A DNA stretch of 64,000 nucleotides, from positions 2,728,001 through 2,792,000 of the forward strand of contig NC_060118.1 in assembly GCF_021155765.1 (NCBI RefSeq). The letters are read 5' to 3'. The DNA comes from Diprion similis (lineage: Eukaryota; Arthropoda; Insecta; Hymenoptera; Diprionidae). The notes beneath the pieces are model-generated. The model worked only from the letters and a program-made list of their open reading frames with translations. It had not been told where the DNA came from and searched no databases. This document shows positions 45,799-58,275 of the stretch, piece after piece. Numbering within the stretch: position 1 is the first letter of the stretch; the number at the start of each line of letters is the position of its first letter. Made by a program: the position numbers and the translations under genes.

Positions 45799-47539
45799 AT
45801 TACAGTCATTTTCACTCTGAAGGCACCTCGTATTTTTTTTTTATTCTGACTTTTTAATGTTGAAAACAGGTACGACGATAGTTCCGTGGATAGGTCTCGC
45901 GGACAAGCAATGTATGACTATCGGCGGACACGAAAGGCTGGCGTGATCACAAATGAAACGTAAGAGCAGTTTTTTTATTTTTTGCTAAACTTTCATATTG
46001 AATGCTGCAAAACTGTGATGAGCACTTCTTATTTGGAATAAATCTGAGCCTCGGCATTTCTGTGATGCGAGAATAGCGTCACGAAAATGGTGAAAAGTAG
46101 AGTTTACATCCGTTAGATTGGGATACAAGCAAAACTCCATCTACCGTTTCGAAAATAATACACTTATTCTTATCGAGATATGCGCCTCATATTTTTCTCA
46201 TCGTCACATTTGATTGTTGAAAACAGGCATGACGACAGTTTCGTGGTGTGTGGGCGACAGCAGGGGGGCTTTTGGCGGACGGAAACAGTGACTGCGTGAC
46301 CAGAGATGAAACGTAAGATCCGATTTTATGCACCAAACGAGTGTATTGAATGCTGAAAAACTGTGACGAACGCTTCTCTCAATTCAAATGAATATGAGCC
46401 TCAGCATTTCTGTAATGCGAGAATAGTGTCACGAAAATGGTGAAAAGTAGAATTTACATCCGTTCAATTGCTATAAAAACAAAACTGCATCTATCGTTTC
46501 AAAAATGATACATTCATTCTTATCGAAATATGGGCCTGGTATTTTTTTTCATCCTGATATTTGATTGTTGAAAATAGGCAGACAACAGCAGGGCGACACC
46601 AAGGAGTAGCTTTTGGCGAACGGTAACAGTGACTGCGTGGCCAGAGATGAAACGTAAGATGAGATTTTATCTACCAAACGACCAGGCACGACTGGATCTA
46701 ACTTTTTCCCGAATATTAGATACATTTTCGTAGAAATATGCACCTCGTATTTTACTTACTGTAACGTTTGACTCTTCGAAACAGGCACGACGGCAGTTCC
46801 GTGAGGTGAGGAGGACAGCAAGGCAATGACATTTGGCGGACGGTAACGTTGAGCGAGACCCGAAATGAAACGTAAGATCAGATTCTTTTTACTAAACGCT
46901 TGTATTGAATACTACGAAACTGGGATGAACGTTTATTATTTCGATTAAATCTGGGCCTCATCATAGTTGTAATACGAGAATAGTGTCACGATAAGTGGTG
47001 AAAAGTCGAGCTCACATTATACGCTTGATTTTGATGCACGTAAATCTGAATCTATCGTTTCCGGAATATTGAATAGATTTTCGTAGAAATATGCGCCTTG
47101 TATTTTACTTATTGTGATATTTGACTCTTTGAAACAGTCACGACGGCAGTTCCGTGAGGCGAGGAGAACAGCAAGGAATGGCATTTGTCGGACGGTAATG
47201 CCGAGCGAGATCCGAAGTAAACCGTAAGATCATATTATTTTTAATAAACGCTCGTATTGAATACTACAAAATTCGGACGAACGTTTCTTATTTTGCATAA
47301 ATCTGATCCTCATTATGGCTGTAACACGAGAATAGTGTTGCGATCAGTGGTGAAAAGTCGAGCTCATAAATACGCTTGACTTTGACGCACGCAAAACTCC
47401 ATCTATCGTTTCGGAAATATTAGATTAAATTTCATCGAAATATGACGTTCCACTTATTGTAATATTCGACTTTTCAGAACAGGCACGACGGCAGTTCCGT
47501 GAGGTGAGGAGGGAACCGCAAGGAATGGCTTTTGGTGGT
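45799..47539. repeat. Degenerate tandem array, right arm
   Basis: Exact mirror of the array at 37600-39340, downstream of the right transposase stop codon. Confidence 0.7.
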
Positions 47540-49671
47540 GGTTTTAGTGGGTATTCCGTAAGGCGAGTCCCACACTCCTGGGAGTGACGGTACTCTACCC
47601 AGGATAGTCTATAAAAGATTTCCCCACCAATTTGGCCACGGACGCGCGAAAAAAAAACAAAAAAAAAACAGCACTTGCACCAATACAGTCTCACAGATTT
47701 CGCCAATTCACCAATTCAGACTTGTAAGTCGGCTTGGTGCACTTGTGGCTTGTCAAAAAATTTAATTTTCAGTAAATAATGCATCAATTTCACGTCTCCA
47801 GCCCTATGTTGTATCACTGTATTTATGAAACTGCGACTTCAGTCGCAATAAAAACAAAGAAACGAACAAATGGGTGAATAAAGCGAGAGTGAGAATATGT
47901 ACAATGGTCCAAAAGAAACGACACGCGCGCTCTTGAAAATTATCTTAGGTACCGATCGTTCGAAAGAGATGAGTCGAACCGGGAATAGCCCAGTTGAATC
48001 AGGATTTGATCCGTATCATATAATTTCATGAAAAAAATTCACCCCCTCTTTCTGGGTCACTAATTGATGGATTCTGCATATTTGAATGAAACAAAACGTT
48101 GTATTGCACATGTAAATACTCATTGAATAATGGTTGACTGTCATCGAATTGAAATTGAACGTGAAGCGTGGCAACTGTATTTATGAAAAAAAAATTAATA
48201 AAAATTATTTAAAAAAATGTTTGTCGCCCACAGAGTAAAAAAAAAATCACAGGTAAAAGGTATATGTACCTGTTTTAACTTGCGATAATTTCTTTATCCT
48301 CCTCGTACATCTTTCGTGTTTCAGTCATACTTCCGCCATACTTCAATACTGCACTCATTTTTTACTACTAGAATCACAGAAAATTTGGCCACCGTTGCTA
48401 CCGCGGAAATACGCTCAATACGAAAGGAAATACACAGTGTCCGGATCAACAATTTATTTGGTATTTCTTCCGCAAGATGAATGAATTAACCTCAATTTTG
48501 AGGTATTTGGAGGAGCTGACACTGGTTATGATAGTTTAAGTGTTATTTATTAATACAGGTACATCACAGGATCAAGCACGCTGTCGCTGCGGCTTACACA
48601 TCAGGACTAAAGACTACCGGTTAGATAACTAAGCTGGCTGACGAGCATCCTTTTCCCCTTCCCCTTTTTTTCTTATATGAATCGGATATAGCCGAGGATG
48701 CCCGAAGCCCAATAGAGAGTCTCACTCATACAAAAAAAAAACTTGCAAACCCTTTTCTTCAACACTCAAATTTGGAGGCGAACGATAAATGTACTGTTGG
48801 ATTTTGGGTCGAGTGTGGTGGTTTTTTTCAAATGATTTTCGCATGAAATAAGAGTGCATTGCCTCCGTCGATAAGGCTGCACTCTGACAGAACAGCTTAA
48901 CTCAACTCAGCCCGTGTGTGTTCGGTGTTACAGCTAGGTTGCCCGGTAATGAATCAAACCAAGCCCACCGCATTCTGCAAAATCTTCAAAATTCCGAACG
49001 TAAGCTAGCTCCACATCCAAGACAACGTATCATCGCTGAAAAATACTAAAGTATTGCAATTTTTGCGTTGCATCAACCCGTCATCGGTAAAGGGTTACAG
49101 CAGAATGCCGATCGGCCGCCGATTGGCTACGGGCGAGCGCTGCAGCGGTTGCCACCGGCAACCGGCGTTAACAAGATGCTTTTTAACCTCCCGTTATGCT
49201 GCTGGGGCGTTAATTATCATTGCCAATTTCAAATGCCGACGTTTTTGTCACCGTTGGCGCAATGCAGATATTTTCGGAATTCTAATCTTGCTTCTTGTCT
49301 AGCTGCCATAGCATTGTGAGAAAGTCTGTCAAGCGAAACCCATCGCGCAGAATCGTCAATGACGTATCTTATACGCTACCTGGACTCGGGTGAAGTTGGC
49401 GCGGATCAATTTTGACAGATATTCCAATTCCACCTGTTCCGCCAGTTAGAACCGAATTTTGGTTACAAAAGTCGAATTTTGCGATTTATTTGTGGGCGAG
49501 TGGTTTGACGGATCTCGGAAAATTTTTGATCTCCGAATTCGGTAAATTTTATTTTGTCAACAAAAAAAATCAAAACCTATTTTGATGTGCGGAATCAAAA
49601 ATTTTTTTTTCGCACGCAAAAATGGTAACTTCCAAAAAAATTTCGACCTTGCCATCGGAAGGTTCGTCAAA

Positions 49672-50929
49672 GGGCATAGCCGAATAAGCATGCCAAAAGT
49701 GCCCTTTCACCAAATGGATTCTTCGATGACCAACTGTTTCCTCTTAGTAAATGACTCACCCATACCAAATTTAAGCCTTCTACCTCCATTTTGTTCGAAG
49801 TTATCGCAAAAAACGTGATTTTTAGCCGTTTCGCGATAACTCCGCTATTTCTACTCGAAAAATTCCAGAAAAAATCACAAATCCAGCAGATGTTCGTACA
49901 CATATTGAGGATTTTTTTCAGATTTTTCAGTATTAACCTGGATCTCACAAAAATTTTTGAACATTTGGATCGCTGGTTTCCGGTGGATTTTGAAAAGGTA
50001 CCACCTTGTTCTTATTACAGTATAAACATCTGCATTTATGTGATTCTTTGTAATTTTTTCAGATTCTTACGATCGGTGCGTCATTGTCAAAAAAATCAAA
50101 AACTGACATTCTCAACTATTTTATGGGCACGACTTCAAGATAAGGGCACAGCTAGATAGGCCGGTCGAAAGTGCCTTTACGCCACATGATTCGCGGACTA
50201 AATTTTGTTCCGAAGCAAGTGAAATACATATTTTCACATGTAAGTTGATGACCCCCTCTTCTCAATTTTTTTTCGGTGCGACACCTATCATTAGAAAAAA
50301 TCGGCCAGAATAAAAAGGTTCCTGTTTGTGGAAAACGTGAATTTAGTGAATGGAATTGTGAATACGTGATTCACTAATTCTACAGAATCACACTATGCAG
50401 ATCGGCATGGCACATGCCCCTAGAGGGCGATAGCCATGATTTTCTAGAGGAAAATTGGTCAAAGTGCAGCTCCTTCAGATGGATGATTTTCTGGAAGAAA
50501 ATTGGTCGAAGTGTAGCTCCTCCAGATGGCATGTCGAACCTCATCATGGCTATCGCCCTCTAGGGGCATGTGCTATTCCGATTTGCATAGTGTAGTTTTG
50601 TAAAATTAGTGAATCCCATATTTACAATTCCATTCACTCATTCACGTTTTCCACAAACTGGAACATTTTTAATCTGGCCGATTTTTTCTAATGATAGGTG
50701 TCGCATCGAAAAAAAATTGAGAAGAGGGGGTCATCAACTTACACGTGAAAATATGTAGTTCACTTGCTTCGGAACGAAATTCAGATCTGCGAATCATGTG
50801 GCGAAAAGGCACTTTCGACCGGCCATAAAATTTGGTATGGGTGGGTCATTTACCAAGAGGCAACAGTTGGTCATCGAAAGAATCCATTTGGTGAAGGGGG
50901 ACTTTTGGCATGCTTATTCGGCTATGCCC
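49672..50929. mobile_element. 1.26-kb fold-back inserted in the right arm only
   Basis: Begins GGGCATAGCCGAATAAGC and ends GCTTATTCGGCTATGCCC. The left arm reads CAAATTTCC at the equivalent site, so the insertion lies exactly between AAA and TTT with no TSD. Arms are unequal: about 390 bp of the left half (near 49780-50160) has no partner. The loop region repeats TTTCT(A/G)GA(G/A)GAAAATTGGTC twice near 50450-50500. No transposase. Confidence 0.75.
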
Positions 50930-51207
50930 TTTCCTTTAAAAATCGTAAAAAAAAATTTTTCAAATCCCACGGGGCTGGATTTTGGAGGGGGGTGGCCACC
51001 TCATCTTGGTCACCCTTTATATAGGTGTATTCGTCCAATCTTTATATTAACTTCTTATTGGCTACCGCAAGAACTGGGATGGTATCGATCATAAAAACAT
51101 GGCAAACAATAATTATTTCGACAGCAGGCACACGTGATAAATGATGAGTTCCCGCATCCGCAGGATTTTTTTAAAATATCCACCGCAAAGCAAACCTCGT
51201 TCACGTT

Positions 51208-52848
51208 TTAGAAAGAACTCCTGTCATCAGTTAATTTGGCAGCGAACCAAGCGTATTGCAGCATGTCGCAAAATATCGGAGAAGATAGCTGATGGTGAAC
51301 AATAGATTGTATTTTGATGCAATCTTCCCTTGAAGTTATTTCCCTGTCTTGTTCAATAATATAAGGACAGTTCTGAAGTTTCTTGATCAAATTTTTAACT
51401 TGGCGATAGAAATATACGTCGCATGGCTGCACCAACGGAGTACACTTTGGTGGAATGACCTTCAAGCTACACGTTGGTAAACCGTCCTCATCGGTGAAAA
51501 TCTTGTCATACAATACTGGATTCGTCTGGCCACCCCAAGAATCAATCAGCAACAGAAATTTCTCCTCCTTAACGTATGGCTTCATCACGTCAGTCAAAAA
51601 ATCTCTATAAAGTGCTGTGGTCAGTTTACCGGACTTGGACGATGTGATGACGACGTTCGTATACTTTTCCGCGTATTCATCTACAGATTTTTGGAACCAT
51701 GGTCCAAACTTGCCCGTGGTCTCTTGCAAGCAAACGTAGACAGTCGGAAGTAGTTTACCCGATAGGCTCATTGCATACTGTGCCGTGTATGAATGCGTCA
51801 CCTTATTCATGTCTTTTCGTTTCACCAGGACCACTTTAGACCCACACGCGGCAAGTGTTCTGTTGTACGTGGATTAGTATTGACACCCTAAACAAAAGAA
51901 GTGGAATAATTACATCATGTACACGGAATTTTTGTCGGATACGTAATAAAATTACATTTTTAAATACCTGTTTGATCAGTGTTTATCACGAAATCCTGGT
52001 CAAAATTCGGAATTAACGCTCGTGTCTGGAGCCTGAAGTTTTCTGCCCCAGCCAGGGTTTCCTCGATAGTAACGGTTTCTTGTTCTGATACGGATTTTCT
52101 TATTTTCCTTTGGCGAATGTTATGTCTTGCTTTGAATTGGATTACCCAGGACTGGGAAGCTTTGAATTGCAAATCAGGAAATTAGCTCGCAGTAGCTAGT
52201 GCCCATTGCTGTAGGTTTCTCGTTGTGACCTGCTGGTTGCATTGTCGAGCTTCTGTGAAACGATCGTTTACCCAGAAATCAAGTGTATTATATTTGTCGT
52301 TGATAGTTCCACCACTTCTGATTTGTTTTTCCCATCTTCTCAAGTCGTCCATTCTCTTGAGGTGATGTGCTCCTTTTCTTTTTAGGGTCTGCAGGCTCCA
52401 CTCTGGATTCGTTTTTGCCAAATTCACCACCTTTATTTTATATTCCAGGGGAATGAAGTCTTTTTCGGCATTCATAATTTTTTCGGGTGGCTCGTAATCG
52501 TCATCTTCGTTGTCCGGTTGCGATGCGGATTCTTTTACCTCTTCCCATAAGCCTTTTTGACAAATTTCGTCGAACGCTATCAGTTCATCATCCGTCACAA
52601 GTTTATTTTCTGTAATTGTTTCCCGTATACTGTGATACATTTTCTCGCCAATTTCGATGTGTTCTTGCTTGATTACCGTGGGGGTTTCCGTCGCGATGTG
52701 ATCATTTTCCACAAGAAGTTGTTCGCAATATACATACAAACGCAGGTTTGAATAACACTTTCGAATCTTCAATATCTTGGGCTTCCACATCAGGTACACT
52801 GTCTTCGGCTGGTGAAGGACCGGAAACTTCACTTTTATCGTCGGACAT
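51208..52848 (-). pseudogene. pogo-type (DDE_1) transposase with CENP-B HTH, broken
   Basis: An ATG at 52848 opens an acidic N-terminus (MSDDKSEVSGPSPAED) that changes frame near 52740, by frameshift or an unrecognised intron. The main frame then has a CENP-B-like HTH region and the first catalytic Asp in INTDQTG. A GT-AG intron (about 51892-51966) separates this from the core, with LLLIDSWGG (second Asp) and PLVQPCDVYFYRQ (third Asp). Two in-frame TAA stops are visible, one at 52182-52184 and one just after the intron, about 15 codons before the downstream open frame. Transposases of this group cut their own ends; some were recruited as host DNA-binding proteins. This copy is dead. Confidence 0.75.
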
Positions 52849-53689
52849 TTTTCGAAAATAACGATGCTGCTACCTCGGAGTTTAACAAGCGAATGTGGCT
52901 TACATGACTCACAAGAACCGGTACCCCCTATTCCAAATCTTTTGTTCGTATGCAGCTGTCCTTAGCAGGTCAGAACAGGCCCAAGTGATAGACCCCAACG
53001 AGTTCTGCAGGCCTGATTTACAGTTGGAATGGGTCAAAACTTCTTGGAATAGTATGGGCGAAGTTACTTGTATTATTCGTGGAAGCCGAGACCTCGGAAT
53101 CACGAAGGTGTATCTTTTTCACAGTCGAATATTTATTCATTTATAGGAATATTATTGTAATTGCATAAGCAGAAGCCGTAGAAATTACAAAGTTGACAAA
53201 AAAAAAAATTACACTCGCTGGAATTCGATCCATCGATCCACCGCTTACGAAGCGGAGACGTTTCCAGCTGCGCTGCGCGCCCGTTGGAATTAGCCTCACG
53301 CGGATAGTATATGAACACTTGGAAATTATCAATTTTTCCTATCTCGAGAACGCTTGAGATGTGGGTCCTATAACTTGCACCTGTTAGACTCTTGGGTGGA
53401 CCCTACCTGTGGTATGAATTTGGTCGGAATCGGTCACCTGACTCAGGCGATGTGCCCTTGTAAGTCTGTAACTGTTGCCCTGTCGCTCCGCCCGAGAGCA
53501 TTATTATTTTAACTTTGTAACTGATACTTTGTCGCTCCATCCGAGAGCATTGTCTTGTGCATTTGTACTCTTAACTATAACGTAAATTAATAAACATTTA
53601 AGTGTATTAAAAATCAAAATCCTTAAATTTTAATTAAACGCACCTCAACTACCTGGTCCTTCGCCGCTCCACGAAGCTACCTGTTGTGC
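52849..53689. repeat. Repeat-derived interval, includes inverted copy of the 25890-26300 block
   Basis: From about 53130 to 53530 it is the reverse complement of 25890-26300, including the tRNA-like part (about 53205-53290). A ~50-bp segment with TGTCGCTCC(G/A)(C/T)CCGAGAGCATT is tandemly repeated at about 53470-53560. A frame at 52895-53146 has no family features. Confidence 0.45.
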
Positions 53690-53922
53690 AGTACCACCAA
53701 GTTCGAGCAACAAAGGTAAGTTGACTTCTATATTTCCATTATAGTGAATTCCTTTCAAATCATCAATCCCATTACGCGAACTTATCAATGTTGCCCATTT
53801 CACTTTAGTGATTAGTCGAAATTGGCGACCCACAACTACTGATTGTACGTCCCAGTTCATTTTCGCGACTCAATTTCGAGTCTAACTCTTAAGTTGTCCG
53901 GAATTGACCATTAGGACGTCAC
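53690..53922 (+). repeat. 3' end of an LTR related to family B
   Basis: Shares GTGATTAGTCGAAATTGGCG and ACCCACAACTACTGAT with the solo LTRs and ends ATTAGGACGTCACA. The matching 5' end was not located, so it is listed as a remnant. Confidence 0.55.
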
Positions 53923-53929
53923 AAGTTGT

Positions 53930-54183
53930 GTGTAATAATAAAGGCCGTACCACGATCAAACGCAGACGCGTGCGCAAACGCAAACGCAATCGCAAGCGGA
54001 GGTCGATCGCCATTGGTTGTTGAGGCCAAGTCGTCCTACTTTAGCCAATGAAACTTGATTGTCCAATAAAGTTGTATATTATTTTGGACAAATATCTAGG
54101 AACATAAGCGCAAGCCATTTTAGAATCAGTTCTAATTTTGCGTTTGCGTAGGAAGGAAGTGTTGTTTGTGATGTCATTACGCG
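53930..54183 (+). promoter_or_regulatory. Probable promoter region of the MADF gene
   Basis: Contains repeated GCAAACGC-type motifs (about 53960-54000), an inverted partner TTGCGTTTGCG near 54136, and two inverted CCAAT boxes (ATTGG). This is compatible with a promoter directly upstream of the first exon, but the inverted motifs could also mark a small MITE. Confidence 0.35.
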
Positions 54184-54700
54184 GTGAACGAATCTGAATT
54201 TGAAATGAGTGACGAAATAAATGACATTATAATTATAAACATCCAGGGATTCCCTCATCTATATAATAAAAAGGATCCGTATTATAAAGATTCGATAAAA
54301 CGCGAAAATTCATGGAAAACCATCGCTATACTCACAGGAATGACTGGTATGTATATATTGTTACGAAGGGTAAAATCACCCGTTTTACCCCTCTTTCAAA
54401 TGATCTAGTAGTCGGCTTGTAATGCAAGAAGTATAAGCGTTCTCATGTTACAAAATGAATAGGGTTGCTGCGTCAACCGCTATTATTGTAAAAACAGTCC
54501 TATTTCAGACTTAAAACGAGAAACACATATTGTCATTAAAGCCTTTTTCTTCCAAATATTTTACATACCGCCTTTTATTGATTCCGATAACTAAGCTCAC
54601 GTACCCACATTTTATTTGAAACGCGAGTCCGTTTCACTGGTGTCAGAATCGGGATTTAGAGAGCTTTTCTTTCGCGAATCAATTCTGTGCGCGATTTAAA

Positions 54701-56225
54701 ATGAGTGCCAGCCGTCAAACACGCTCCAGACGCCAAGAAAGCTGCGGAGATCGTCCTTCTCAGGACGAGACGCTTCAGGCACCCGCGCCAACCTTGGCGC
54801 CTTCTTCGGCTTCTGTAGAGACAACGCCGACCTCAGTTATACCGCTTGACTTCCTGAAAGTCCTGCAACATCAACAAGATGTAGCGGAGCGTCAACAACA
54901 ACAGCTTTTCCCGTTACTACAGGCACAGGAACAACAACGTTGTCAAGAACCGCGAGAGCTGCGTGAGCAACGCGATCAAGAACAACGAGAGCAGCGTGAG
55001 CTGCAGCAGAGAATCCTCGAGGCGCATTCACGCTCCGAAGAAAGGATGCATGAACTCGTTCAAATCACACTAGCAGCTCTCGGAACCGACAGAGAGACCA
55101 GAGGATCCGAAGGAAGTCCTAGAACTCTACGACCCTCTCCTGTTCCCTCTCCTGTCGTTCTGGCTGCTCCAAGGTCTGTTAACTTCCGTAGAGATGTTGA
55201 AACATCTCCTGTCGTCAGATCAAACGTGCATCAAAGTAATTTAGATCAGTCTTTCCTGAGCTACCAAAGGGGTGACCCAGAGGTTCATTTAAATGACGCT
55301 AGAGAAATTTCTCAAATACCTCAAACAAGGCTTACAGCGTCCGTAAAACCTCCTACTTTTGACGGGCAGATTTCGTGGTCAGACTTTGAAAGTCAATTTT
55401 TAGCTGCTGCCTTCCATAATAATTGGAACACTGTAACCAAAGCGACTAATCCCGCAGTTTCTGTCTTATCAACTTTGTCTCCCTCTGAGACGTTGAATTA
55501 CGAAAAATTGAGCTCTGCTCTGAGACTGAGATTTGGTACAGAACATTTAAAAAAATTACACTTGACTCAGTTACAAAACAGACGACAGAAACGAGACGAG
55601 GATTTGGCCACTCTTGGTCAAGACATTGACCGGTTAGCTAGAGCAGCCATTCCAGATGGCGGACATTTAACTGATTTTATTGCCGTGGATGCGTTCATTA
55701 AAGCAATCAGTGATCCCGAGATTAGAATTGCTGTAAGTACAGCCGGGGTCACTGCACTTCGGGAAGCCATTGTTAAGGCCCTCGAAATCGAGGCAGTTCG
55801 ACGGCAACAGAGTTTGCCAGGTAGAAGTTGGAAAAGACGCCCCTGAAGAGCGTCCGCAAAACAGCTCAGGACAGACCAGGCCAAATGCCCAAAAGAATAA
55901 TAGCTGTAATAGAAATTTTCAAAATAAAAATAATCGTGGTTCTCCTCACAACCAGGGCGGAAGACCCGAATACGCCAAAGAGAGTGAAGACAATAGGTCC
56001 ACTCTCAGTTGCTTATTTTGTAAACGAAAAGACCACGATGCCAATCATTGTTTCGCGCTAAGACGTAGAGCAGAGGCTCCGTCCGAAAATTCAAACTCAG
56101 ATATATGTAATTGGCGTAGTAAAAATGCTTTATACTCTGAAAACAATAATTGGAGAAACCATGATTCTCGAGTCAGAGCAGGAATAGAGCTGCAGATGGG
56201 AATTTTCCTAATCAATAACCTTTAA
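54701..56225 (+). pseudogene. gag of the gag-only element, frameshifted
   Basis: The first frame (54701-55846) has a Gln/Glu/Arg-rich coiled N-terminus (about residues 60-125) and a Gag core beginning PPTFDGQISWSDFESQF. The stop at 55844-55846 is followed, in another frame, by an Asn-rich region and one CCHC knuckle (CLFCKRKDHDANHC near 56010), ending at 56225. A single frameshift near 55780-55846 separates Gag core and knuckle; programmed shifting is possible but less likely than decay. Confidence 0.75.
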
Positions 56226-57439
56226 TTTTATTCTAATTTTTGTTGACAGCTACTTCTAATTTAACTTCAACTAACTCTTCACAAGATTATTGAACTTTGT
56301 TTAGGATTAGACATTCCACAGAGACTCTTCTGTCAAACGAGAATATTTCTAACCTTGTATTCTCATGTATCACATGTCAAAAAGAGACGTTAACAGTCAA
56401 CTCCTTTTTGTTCCATATCTTCTTCCACAAAGGTTAATTTTACAAAAGCTGATTTTCTCTCAGTTTTGTTTGCTCCTAGAAGATTCTTCTTTTGAATCGA
56501 CTTTTGTGTCGGACCGGCTCTGATTTCTTTATAGTCTGAATGGAGCCAAGATTACTATTTTCATGGTCGATAAGCGATTATTTGATTTTCGCGTTTTTCT
56601 AACCCATGTGTCAGTTTTTGTCAGCACTTTTTCAGGTTGCTTTTTGACACAACTCCGTTTTCCTTTACCCTCTTCTAGAACCTTAGGATGACTGAAGACC
56701 CCGATTTTAAAGAAGCACTCAACATTAATCCAGATAAGATCGTTTATTTTCTCTCTTTCAAATGAAAATAAAATCTATACGATCCGTGGTTTTCCCAAAT
56801 TCGCTTAGCGAGATCGGATTGGTCTGCCTTCAGTCACGTCTGTCCTCCCAATCTAGGGTGTGCAGTTTCCGAAAGAATTCGGGACCGGCTCGCCTCCTTT
56901 CCCCTCCCTCGTTCCCGAAGGTTGAGAAGAGGCCCCAAAAGCTTCCTAAGGCCACCGTCAATTTTGGACTCCTATTGGAACCTCTCCTGTCCCCGTGGTC
57001 CTTTTCCCAGATCATTTCCGCTCGATTTGGGTTTTCCTGATTTCCGGAATTTGGGAACTGGCCGCTCCTTCGGATTTTACACGAAGCTGTACACCACACA
57101 CTTTTACACTGACCTTTGTGAAAACACGGCACATAAAATTTTAGAAATTCAGTTCAATGCTCGAATATCTGCTCAAGGTTTTCTGTGGTTTACCTTGAGA
57201 CTGTGGGCAAATGCCAGATAGCAGAAAGGGAGTCTTTGGATTTTTAGAGCCACAGCTTCGACTCACCTTCGAGCACCGTCTGCTAGATCAAATTCATTAT
57301 CGTCTTAATTTGTACGAGTCGGGACGATTCTTTTCGTCAGGGGGGAGTAGTATTACAAAGGATAAAATCACCCGTTTTACCCCCCTTTCAAATGATCTAG
57401 TAGTCGGCTTGTGACGCAAGAAGTATAAGCGTTCTCATG

Positions 57440-58275
57440 TGTGACGTTACTTTTGGGGCTGCGACCTTTCACGCCACAATTGAGTTTTTAAATGTTATAC
57501 GATGAACAAATCGGGGTAAGAATAGTAAGAATAATAAATAAATATACGAACAAATCACGAATACGTTATCACTGAACAAAGACCCCGTTTATTGGAATTG
57601 GTACCCGAGAGGGTAAATGCAAAAAATGCAGCGATGGTATATCCATAAATAAGATAACAATAGACAATCATTCACACACTCAATCACACTCGTTAAAACA
57701 CGCCGAAGTTGAATTTACAAAGGCAGAAAAAAAGAGACTACTTGCTGTGAAATGACGCTAAATTAAAGAAATGACTCGACGTTCAAAGGATTCTAAGTTG
57801 CAGCAAGTAGTCTATGTGAGGTAAAGAAAATAATACAAGTTGTCCGTATACAGTAAAAAGACGAATGAATGAATGTGGCACAGGCACCCACTATTCATTC
57901 ATTTGTAAACTGAGCTATAATCGTCCTGGTGAAATGGATGGCTCCACGGCTCCGAAGATGTTAAAGTTGGTGATGGTCTTGTGAAGAAATCAATAATTGA
58001 TCGTCACCAATTATTGATTTTGAGGTCCATCTGGATCCGGTATTGATTTCGATATTCGTTTTTTGACGTGAAAACTTGTAGGCGGATGCGTTTGAACTTT
58101 CTTGATACTTTATAATTACATTACACGTGATTGCAAAGAAAGGGCGAATTTACGGCGACCTGTCGCCTCGGCGTCTTCCCGTAGAGTAGACCGTCTCGTT
58201 GTCGGAAACCAGCGTTCCAGCAACTTGACCTATTAGTATGGCTCTTTGCCTATGGTAATACAGATTCCTGTTACA
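57440..58275 (+). mobile_element. Solo LTR inside the 3' LTR of the gag-only element
   Basis: 836 bp, starting TGTGACGTTACTTTTGG and ending ATTCCTGTTACA, with exact 4-bp TSD CATG (57436-57439, 58276-58279). The uninterrupted 5' LTR confirms the target. It is the youngest layer of this nest. No coding frame. Confidence 0.85.

Larger units (their letters stand above)
35381..51016. mobile_element. Giant palindromic element with twin transposase genes
   Basis: Arms 35468-42532 and 42607-49671 are inverted copies of 7,065 bp each, with paired coordinates summing to 85139 throughout, so no length change between them. All frames that I compared are identical. The spacer is 74 bp. Outside the arms are 87-bp terminal inverted repeats (35381-35467 and 50930-51016, ends AGGGTGACCAAGAT), about 91% alike. 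A 1,258-bp fold-back sits between the right arm and its terminus. Each arm carries a spliced transposase gene, a long degenerate tandem array and a 91-bp duplication. No TSD is visible at the ends (flanks CGACACGGCC and TTATATAGGT). I know of no named element with this layout. Confidence 0.8.

Noticed and set aside
35468..49671. The giant palindrome as a pure assembly or sequencing fold-back
   Set aside because: Not fully excluded. The 74-bp spacer, the insertion in one arm and the 91%-similar outer termini fit real inverted repeats better than an artefact. Spanning long reads would decide.
55618..55884. Minus-strand frame opposite gag
   Set aside because: A shadow of the gag coding frame.
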